In this document: in pieces, positions 56,081 through 64,000 of the stretch
How positions within the stretch are numbered: the first letter of the stretch is position 1
Layout: the number at the start of each line of letters is the position of its first letter
NCBI GenBank assembly: GCA_029706075.1
Contig: JAINUG010000261.1
Coordinates: forward strand, 1,082,807 to 1,146,806
Reading direction: 5' to 3'
Length of the DNA: 64,000 nt
From: Aldrovandia affinis
Lineage: Eukaryota > Chordata > Actinopteri > Notacanthiformes > Halosauridae
Program-made: the position numbers and the translations under genes
The notes under the pieces: model-generated
Databases searched by the model: none
Seen by the model: only the letters and a program-made list of their open reading frames with translations
Told to the model about the DNA's origin: nothing

Positions 56081-56728
56081 ATACACTCAGCGTATTGCAG
56101 CATGATATCTCTAATTAAATACTTATTGTATCACACCCTACACTCCAGCCAGACCCCTCCGCTCCGCCTCCACTGGCCGACTGACTGTCCCATCCTCGCG
56201 GTCTCGCCCTTCCGCAATTGATCAGGACCGCGGAATCACTCGCGATCTTCCGCAAGAGACTCAAAACCCACCTAACTGCGCCACACAGCTGGCTATCCTC
56301 ACAAAGAGAACTAGATCTGTCCTTTGGATCAGTCCCACTGGGAAACAACGCACCTCCAAAACGTTGAAATAAATGCTTAGCCTTGTGAAAACACTGCAAA
56401 ATAAAATGTGGAAAATCACATCAAAAAAACACCTCACTCTAACACCTGATGATACAAATCGGATCTCACACCGAATGATTCATAAATGTTTACACACACA
56501 TAACAAAAAGTGACTAAGTTAAGAAAATAAATAAGAGGAGAGTACAAATGATTAATTAAGTGGGAGCACTGGTCACCCCTGTGACACACATATACACATA
56601 CAAACAGGGCCGTAGCATACAATTCTGGGCCCTATACATATGCAGTCTTGTGGGCCCCCTTCCCCTCTTGATCCATGACTCTCACGCATCTTTAGATTTT
56701 TTTTTAATTGAATCAACAACTATACACA

Positions 56729-57070
56729 TTAATCTGTAGTGGTTATTAGGGTAATCGCTAATGAACTGCTTATACCACATTTAAACAAATAATTAGTAAG
56801 ATTAGTAAGATTCTCTGGCCATAGTCCTGGGTCCTCTGGCAAATACCCTTCTGCATTCCCTTCACTTTTTTCCATTTCCTCCTCTGTCTTCTCCTCATCC
56901 TTCTCACTACCCTCAGAGCAACCTTCATTTTCCTTGCTCTCTTCACCTCCATCATCCTCTTCACTAGTCCTACTGCTACTCTCTGCCTCTTCTCCCTGCT
57001 CACTCTCTGCCTCGATCACATCTTCTTCCTGCTCACTCTCTGCTACAAGGACAGGCCCCTGTACAAGCAT
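56729..57070 (-). pseudogene. hAT/ZMYM-like N-terminal fragment, arm B
   Basis: Inverse copy of the 113-codon acidic frame of arm A, differing by very few residues (for example Q for E at position 4), with the same DPGLWPENLTN and stop. Confidence 0.5.
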
Positions 57071-57305
57071 GACATACAGGATTGATATTAGCCTCTTAAC
57101 CTGCTTATAATATACAATTAAACAGGCTACAGGCTAGATTCTGCTTAATTTACCAGCTAGCTAGCCAACTATCATAATGTAGCTAGCTACGTTAGCTTGT
57201 CTTGTTATAGAACTGCATCAAATGAGTCTTCAAAAACAACGTTTCAATGCATTTCACCATCACCAGTAGTATGTTTGCCCGCATTTGCGATTGCTTTCAG
57301 CCAGT

Positions 57306-57723
57306 AGTGAAAGTGAAACTGAAATGAGATTAATCGCGATTTTAAAAAAATGAACGCGTTATTCGTTTGAAATTAATCGCATGCGTTAACGTGTTACCGT
57401 TGACAGCCCTAGTTCAATCGAAACAACGTACCGATATTGGCTTAAACCACTCTTAAACAGTGTTAGCAAGTTGCTTACCTTTCTTTTGAAAGAAATTAGT
57501 GAGCAGTTGTTTTCCCTCAGTTTGCCTTTTTTCTCTTTCTTTTCTTTCTTGATACCCAACTTCACTTTCTTCTGGAAAGACATGATTGACTGAAACTTGT
57601 GGGCTCCAGCATCAGCACCAGTCAGCGTGATTAGCCGTGTTTGGCGACGAATCTTAGTGTAGGTATGTTACAAAAATTTGAGATGTTATAAATCTAGCCT
57701 GAAACTTATTCCACCAGATAGAG
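57306..57723. other. MITE-like and hAT-exon-like remnants outside arm B
   Basis: AATCGCGATT, GTTAACGTG and GTTGACAGCCCTAG (57320-57410) resemble a fish MITE with a CTAGGGCTGTCAAC end. A - strand frame at 57480-57583 (MSFQKKVKLGIKKEKKEKK, donor GTAAGC) could be a hAT first exon. Both are fragments. Confidence 0.35.
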
Positions 57724-58070
57724 CAGGGGTGGCCAACCCGCGGCTCCCGAGCCGCATGCGGCTCTTTGCCTGGTTTCATGCGGCTCTTACGTTCATATCG
57801 AAGTTTGTGTTTTTGTTTTTTTTTATGTGCGTGTTCGCTACCGTTCAATACGGTATTTTCGTCAAACGCGCACCGCTCGCAAAATTTCAGAAGACGAAAA
57901 AAAACACAGTTAGGGCAGCGGTCCCCAACCTTTTTTGGTTTCATGCACCGGGTTTAAAATTAGGAGGGGCGCAATTTTTTTTATTCCTCTTACCACCCCC
58001 CGGTCCGCGAAATAAATGAACTGGTTTTATTTCGCGTGGCTCTTAGTCTCTGACTGGTTGGCCACCCCTG
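57724..58070. mobile_element. hAT-type MITE (347 bp) with 15-bp TIRs and 8-bp target duplication
   Basis: Ends CAGGGGTGGCCAACC and GGTTGGCCACCCCTG are exact inverses; AGATAGAG flanks both (57716-57723, 58071-58078). Within it, from about 57917, CAGCGGTCCCCAACCTTTTT looks like the end of another hAT family, so one element seems nested in the other. Confidence 0.85.
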
Positions 58071-58189
58071 AGATAGAGCATGACAATACCTTTAATTCTT
58101 ATCTTAAGTTTTAAGGAAGTTATGGTAATTTTTACACTCTGAAATTTGCATATTGACCCCTATTGTTTTTCAATGATCTTGAAACAAAA

Positions 58190-59195
58190 TGTTACGTTCT
58201 GAGTGTCTGTTCGGTTTGTTTTTGGTCTTTGTTTATTTTCCTTCAGTCCTGATTCGCTATTCTTTATTCTGTTTTGCATTTTCTTCGTTCTGGTCCCTGT
58301 CTGTCTTTTCCGTTTATTTCGAGATCCACTCCTTGTCTTGTCATGCACTTTGGGAAGTTAACATTTCGGGTTTTCTCCATCTTTGCTTATTATCTCGTTT
58401 TCTTCCTTCTTACTTTCTAGATTGCACTTTGTATATATTAGTTAGATGTATATAGTACTAACCAATTAATCTACTAACGTTAGGGATTTAGATTAAGTTA
58501 CTAACACTACTAATCACTAATTATCTCACGCTTCTGACTATCGCTGTCTTTCTCGCTTATTATCGTATCCCTGATTAGCTTTTCACTTTCCCTTTCATTT
58601 GCACGCAGCTTCTCTCTTTGCGTTCCTCCCCTTTAACCATGCACGTGTCTGCCTGTTCTTCCAGGTCGTTTATTGTCTATATGTTTGTACGATTCCCAGT
58701 CCGTGTCTTTCGTTTCCCCTCGTTATTCTATTAGCGAATCCCCTCGTTATTAGATTAACGATTCCCATTGTTTACACCTGTGTTCCTCCCCTCTCTCCTC
58801 CCAGTCACACCTGAGTCCTATTGTGTTTTCCTTCCCTGCCTGTATATTAGTTCAGTGTTTATGTTCATTCCTTGTATATCTGTTCTGTGTTCATGTTCTT
58901 TCCCGGGTCAGTACGTTGATCCTTATTCCCTGAGCCTACTTTTCCGAAGCCAATGTTTATAGATTTTTCCGAGACTACCCTTCTGTTGACTACCCCGAGC
59001 CTGCCTAGCGATTCTGTTTTGTTTGCCTATCTGTCTTCCTGTTTTTGACTTTTTGGACTGCCTGTTTTTGACTTCTCTCTGCCTTGCGTTTTTGTACCTT
59101 CGAGATTCTGATTCCTGGTCTGACCCCTGCTTCCCATTAAACTACTCTTTTGCCTTATCCTGATCTGCGTCTGGGTCCTTATCCGGTTCCTAACA
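58190..59195 (+). mobile_element. Solo LTR (1,006 bp) with 5-bp target duplication
   Basis: Starts TGTTACGTTCTGAG and ends GGTTCCTAACA; CAAAA flanks both ends (58185-58189, 59196-59200). TGTTA/TAACA form the inverse ends. No internal genes. The first part also occurs in two inverted pieces in the arm-A insertion at 30.5-31.1 kb. Confidence 0.85.
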
Positions 59196-59200
59196 CAAAA

Positions 59201-60079
59201 GCTGTGATTCAATAACATAAATGCCCATAACTTTCTTAAAAACAAAGATAATTGCATGACATTTTCAGTAATTACAGATTGAAGTATTCTAAAAAAAAGA
59301 TGCATATAGATGATATATCTTAATTTGAATTATCTGAAAGTACATTACATAATCAATTAATCACATAATTACATGTTGCTCATGCCGCGACACGGCAAAA
59401 ACCACGGCAGGCAGTGAGCATTTGGGCAAAGATATCTCACATTCCGGGTCAAAAATATTGCATTTCGCATCGACAGATTTCAATGAAATTTCACCAGAAA
59501 CAAGATAAAATGTTAAATTAACGTCCTGGATACGCTTTATTTAGTCCTAAACTTGCGATATATCATTTTGAAAGCAGTAAACACGAGTCTGACTCTGAAT
59601 TGTAGCGTATGACCAAACCGAGCAATGTTTAATCAAATTTCGGAAAGAAGATGGAGGATCGAGTTTTCAACTACGTTATATTGCAGACATATGGTGGAAA
59701 AAAAAACGACAGCCCTTGAGCCTGCATTTTTGGGGTACAGCCATAGTCTCTTGTAATTGCTTGCACAGGGACACAGGCACATCTAGACCGCCGCTGCGCA
59801 CGGGAATTGTAACATGCCTACTTAGTGCAGGGGGCGGACTAAACCATTTCGCTTTTGAGAGGGGAGGGGGCCCAGAGAGCCTCCAATATTTTTATGGATA
59901 CAAAGTTCAGTCTCTCAACCTATTTATTCAGCCAATATAATCTAGTAATGACACTAATTACTTCGAAATTTTAAATCGCAGACAAATGGTTTTTTTTTCA
60001 TTCCAGGCTTTTCAAGGGCCCTCCCCCACTTGGGGCCCTAGGTAGTCAGTTCTCCTTTCCCCCCTGCTACGACGCCCCT
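59201..60079. other. Stretch ending in a hAT-like terminus
   Basis: AT-rich without genes. The last bases (CCCCTGCTACGACGCCCCTG) look like the end of a hAT element (inverse CAGGGGCGTCGTAGCAGGGG) and abut the direct repeat exactly. Confidence 0.45.
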
Positions 60080-61366
60080 GATGGTAACAACAGTTCAGAG
60101 CCCTCTGAATTTTATCCAGGAGCCCGACATTCATATGGTATTTTCATCATTAACATAATACCTTTGTGTGCCTTTTCTTGCTAGAGAGAAGGTAGAGTGA
60201 AGTGCTGGTGCAAATGTGAAACCTTGTTAGAGAAGGTACCACATTTGAACAAATGTGCTGTGGAATGGCTGCAGTTCTCATCCTGCATAAAAATCACTCG
60301 GAAGGGCAAAGACATTGAGACGATGTGACAGGCTTTTGAACAGTGATCGTATAAGGTCATATTTGTTGATACAAGTAATACCTGCATGTATGGAATCCCA
60401 CAGACCATGACACGTGTGTGATAGTCCAGGATCTCTCAGAATTTCCTTTCCATTACTCAGGTGGTCGCTGGCTGCAGGCCCACAAGAAAGTCATAAATAG
60501 TTAAAACGGTGTACCTTGGTTCAGAATGGGACTTGAAATACAATTCCAAGCATCTTATACTGTGCTTGGGGAATACAGTATTCATGTCTGGGCACCCTAA
60601 AATGACCATGCTGAGGACCCTGTTTATTCACTTAGGCTGCAATGCAGTGTCTATTTAGCCCACTAGTCCATGGAATAATGTCTAAATTGTGATGTCATCA
60701 TTTAATGGATCTATACAAGTATCTATTTAGGGCAAATGTGTTTACTAGGTAAAATATTTAATCATTACAATGATAACAGTATTATGTGTATGTTAAGGAT
60801 GTGTAATTCCATCTGAAATTCTAAAATATGTAATTGATGAAATATTGAAATATGACCAAAATATTGATAAAATTGAAATGTTTTCATTTGACTAATGAAC
60901 CCCTGCGACTCGTTGGGTATCCCGCCACACTCGAAATATGGAAGAAGCTATGTGCTCGCAGTTTGTAACACCAAACATCCCACACACACTTCAGCAATGC
61001 CAGTTGGCATTTAAAAATGGCATTTTTATTTAATTTTAATGTTTTATGGCTATCATGGCAGTACTTATTATTTTCTTCAGCACCTGAGATTATGAGCACT
61101 TTGTGACTTCTGGGGATTCTAATTGATCTTCCACATCTGCTTGGTTTGACTTTTTGTTTAAGGGTTTCTCCATTGCGTATCTCTTTTGTCAATCAGTGAA
61201 GGGCCCAGGTCCCTAAATATGCTGGACAGCCAGTTTGACTGACAGCGCTGCCTGAATGTTGTTCATAGCTGGTGCAAAGCCAAGACTTGTGAATAGATGC
61301 TCATAGTCCTGTGAGATGTTATCTCTGATGCAGGGGTACCATCTCTAACCAATAATTGTCTAGGAA
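60080..61366 (+). repeat. Direct repeat, copy 2
   Basis: Matches the sequence just 3' of crybg2 (25923-27880) in the same orientation. It lacks the LINE insertion and some short segments. No gene. Confidence 0.85.
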
Positions 61367-61671
61367 GCACAAGAACAATATACCTTGACAAGCGCTTCTC
61401 CTCTTAATGCATCGCTTAACTTCAATGGCTTGTAATTATCTGATCAGTTCAGTCTGAGGAAATACTCCTTCCTATTAAGCATCAATAACTGCATAGGGTC
61501 AATGGATGATCTGTGGTTGGACAGTATCTCAAATATGGGGACCTCCTGGGTGGACGAAGTACACAAACCCTTTACTTGAGTGAACGTACAGATACCCTGA
61601 TCATTTACTGCACTAAAAGTAAAAAGTCCTACATTTAACCCCAATTGCCTTTGAAATGTATTGGTCACAGG
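61367..61671. other. Stretch without features
   Basis: Nothing recognised apart from mixed AT-rich sequence with a weak LINE-like look on the - strand (61444-61668). Confidence 0.35.
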
Positions 61672-61905
61672 CAGGCAGTGTGGTATAATGGTTAGGGGAC
61701 TGGGCTTGTAACGTTAAGGTTGCAGGTTCAATCCCCAGGTGGGACACTGCCGTTGTACCCTTGAGCAAGGTGCTTAACCTGCATTGCTTCAGTAAAATAT
61801 CCAGCTGTATAAATGGATTGTATGTAAAGAAATGTAAACTGTAAGTCGCTCTGGATAAGAGCGTCTGCTAAATGCCTGTAATGTAATGTAATGTAATGTA
61901 ATGTA
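61672..61905 (+). mobile_element. Complete tRNA-headed SINE
   Basis: A-box region GTATAATGGTTAGGGGACTG, B box GGTTGCAGGTTCAATCCCC, a body with CAGCTGTATAAATGGATTGT, then GTCGCTCTGGATAAGAGCGT and TAATG repeats (TGTAATGTAATG). Both Pol III boxes look intact. Confidence 0.85.
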
Positions 61906-62807
61906 AATGTAGGGATGTGAAAGTAAAAATAAAAGTACAAATGGAAATACGTAAGCACAGAAAATTGTACTTAAGTACAGTAATAAGTAAAAGCTCTCAG
62001 CATGAATATCTCACAGATATGGGGAAAGTGAACAGAAAAGGAGGTCAAAACTTGCATTTGGCAAGCTTAGCAGGAAGAAGTATGGTGACTGGGAGAGCCC
62101 TTTTACCTCCATGTCATGGTGCTGGCCTAACACAATGCCAGACCTTACAGCAGAAAAGACACTGTGCTGGTGTTTTGCCCTACATGTTATCATCAATGTA
62201 CTGTCAAAATCACATCAAAATTCACATTTTGGAATAAATGTAGGCTCTTAAGTGTACATTTTCTGTTTACTAGTTTTTTTATTTCTCAATTTCTTGAGCT
62301 GCTTACATTACATAACATACGTAATGATTACATCTTGCACACCCAGGCCAGTGGCTAAATAAAAGCCTTCTGCCCATGCCATTTTGTTGATCCTTACCCT
62401 GTGTTCCATTTTACATTTCATGCTAGGCAAATGTAGAATGGGTAATAATTGTGACCCCTACAAATTCCTGACTCCTTTTGTAACAAGTAGTTCCCTCCTA
62501 CCAGCACTCCGAAGTCGCTATAGTCTTCCTCTCAAACCTCTTGTTAAAGAATCATCCCATTGCAAATGGCAATTAAATAGAAGCGTCCATCTTCTCATGA
62601 ATTCTCAGACAATACAGTACTTTTAAATTAAATGATGTGCAACAATGACTCACACACTCTTTCACAGTCACTAATAAAACAAAGTTAAGATGGAAATTAA
62701 AACAAAGGTTATGTCTTAAATTGTACATTCTGGAACAAAACAATCTGTCATGTAAAACAATTAGATATGAATTAATATGAAAGAAAATAAAAAATAACTA
62801 AACTTAC
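61906..62807. other. Intron or intergenic stretch
   Basis: No gene seen. If the - strand gene below continues, this holds its next intron or 3' end, but I cannot place an exon. Confidence 0.35.
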
Positions 62808-62829
62808 TTCGGAGTTTCCTGGTTTTAAT
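62808..62829 (-). CDS. Possible 22-nt exon of - strand membrane-protein gene
   Basis: On the - strand CCCCCTTCCAG|ATT ... CGAA|GTAAGT gives a 22-base exon reading IKTRKLR, in frame with the exon above. A basic stretch right after a membrane segment is what a cytoplasmic flank looks like. The call rests on splice signals and phase only. Confidence 0.4.
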
Positions 62830-63092
62830 CTGGAAGGGGGAAAAAGAGAAAAATGAATCATCAGTACAATTTAACTACAGACAGGGCAATTAACTGCACT
62901 CAGGCCAAAGTTAATCATAAATGTAATAACTGGGAAAGATAATCTTGCAGCATAGAGTTAAAGCTAATAACCAGTACAGCTAATTTAACAGAATACAAAG
63001 TAAAGTTGTAGAGAGCAGGTTTGGAGCCTATATCGCTCTGGATAAGAGCGTCTTAAATGAGTGCAATATAATATAAGCTAAAAAGGGCTCAC

Positions 63093-63203
63093 CACAAGCG
63101 CAGTTACGCAGTGAATCGCGATCATCGTGATAGCTCCGATTACGATAAACTTGAGGTCCAGCGACAGGGCAAAACCAGAAAGTTCACGTAGGCAGTCAAT
63201 GAG
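63093..63203 (-). CDS. Exon of unidentified single-pass membrane protein
   Basis: The 111-base exon reads LIDCLRELSGFALSLDLKF followed by a strong hydrophobic span (IVIGAITMIAIHCVTALV). Acceptor is TTGTTCAG|CTC, donor GTG|GTGAGC; phase 0 at both ends. I do not recognise the family. Confidence 0.5.
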
Positions 63204-63475
63204 CTGAACAACAGGAAAACAACAGGGGTTAAAATTCACTCTAAAATTCGGCTCTATGTGGGATTCACTTGTTAACATGTCTTACACCACACAATCTACT
63301 GCGGAGTTACGATTTTACAATGCAGCACAAGCCTAAGCGCCCCTTTTGTTTAAAGGCAACACCTTATACCACGGAGGTTTCATCTTATGACTAATGATGA
63401 AATCCCCAAAACAATGCTAAAGTGTTAAAACACTCGATCATATGCAGTGGCAAAATGCTATTTGTAGCAACTTAC

Positions 63476-63573
63476 AATTTCCGTATAATTTGTTAGCAGC
63501 CTTTGAATTGGAAGAAGGGTGTAGCCAATAGCGCTAGAACAGGCGTGATCCCCCAGGTGGTAGGTGACATTGC
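63476..63573 (-). CDS. Upstream exon of the same - strand gene
   Basis: Reads NVTYHLGDHACSSAIGY and then PIQRLLTNYTEI with donor ATT|GTAAGT and acceptor TCAAAG|GC. Two N-glycosylation sequons (NVT, NYT) precede the membrane span encoded by the next exon, so this part would be extracellular or lumenal. Exons further upstream would lie beyond 63573 or the window. Confidence 0.45.
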
Positions 63574-64000
63574 CTTTGAGAGAGCAGACATTTGATGTCA
63601 GATATTAAAACAGGATAACATGTGGCCCCGAACGACCACTGAAGAACGACAGTCTTAAAAGCAACACTGTAACGTTAAAGTAATTACCTAGCATTAACTG
63701 CTAAACAATTAGACTATTTAAAAAAATGTAGAGCGTGTCAAACACTATGTAGCTGTATGAAAAGCTAGATAGAACAGTGTCAAATGGCTAGTGTTGCTTG
63801 TTACAATTAACTAGCTTGCTATTGCTTTGAATTAGCCTACTGAAGATTTTAGTAAAATGCAAAACATCCAACTAGTTGTAGGAAAATGCAACATCTGCCC
63901 GGAGTACTTAGCTAAGGCTCCACACAATCATCACTTGCCCTCCTCAAATCAGCTCTGATAGGAGCTTGCCAACTGAATACCATCGACGGGACCGAAGTTC
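63574..64000. other. Window end, no feature recognised
   Basis: Likely intron or 5' region of the - strand gene. I found no clear exon or promoter. Confidence 0.35.

Larger units (their letters stand above)
49364..57305 (-). repeat. Inverted duplication, arm B (7.9 kb)
   Basis: Inverse partner of arm A. In B the order LTR, primer site, leader, ORF, poly(A) signal, solo LTR is uninterrupted. The outer end stops at CAGCCAGT near 57305, next to a MITE-like fragment (57306-57410). Confidence 0.88.

Overview
This window is vertebrate nuclear DNA, almost certainly from a teleost fish. It has small exons with GT-AG introns, a beta/gamma-crystallin gene with one motif per exon, a vertebrate-type U1 snRNA gene, and fish-style repeats: Tc1 and hAT DNA transposons with their MITEs, tRNA-headed SINEs and LINEs that share a 'GTCGCTCTGGATAAGAGCGTC' type tail, solo LTRs and long CT/TG microsatellites. 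I cannot name the species.

Region 1 (about 1.3-25.7 kb, + strand) is one multi-exon gene that I identify as crybg2 (AIM1-like, beta/gamma-crystallin domain containing 2). I place 19 exons here, encoding 1,245 codons of the C-terminal part. They comprise a 530-residue Ser/Pro-rich disordered segment, twelve Greek-key motifs (six domains), three symmetric micro-exons, and a C-terminal ricin-type beta-trefoil split over three exons. All exon phases agree and end at a TAG at 24662-24664. The last intron is read as GC-AG. Large introns carry microsatellites, MITEs, SINEs and a 33-bp minisatellite of about 27 units. Exons 5' of position 1319 lie outside what I can recognise.

Region 2 (about 25.9-61.4 kb) is an accessory block with a nested structure. 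The outer layer is a direct repeat (25.92-27.88 kb and 60.08-61.37 kb). Inside it is a large inverted duplication (arm A 28.67-40.83 kb, arm B 49.36-57.31 kb). The central spacer (40.8-49.4 kb) holds an intact-looking U1 snRNA gene with its promoter elements, a near-perfect hairpin, a 2.66-kb hAT element with TIRs and target duplications, a nested solo LTR, a Tc1 transposase fragment and LINE fragments. Each arm has an LTR followed by an 18-nt match to a tRNA-Arg primer-binding site, a repeat-bearing leader with splice donor and acceptor, and one long intact ORF (694 aa in A, 677 aa in B) for an alpha-helical protein that I do not recognise. Arm B keeps the LTR-PBS-leader-ORF order uninterrupted; arm A carries a 3.2-kb insertion in the leader and a 1.26-kb hAT-rich insertion. 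No pol, no recognisable env and no 3' LTR are present, so this looks like an LTR-driven unit carrying a non-canonical cargo gene. It is the most unusual thing in the window.

Region 3 (about 61.4-64 kb) holds an intact SINE and, on the - strand, three likely exons of an unidentified single-pass membrane protein whose ends lie outside the part I can follow.
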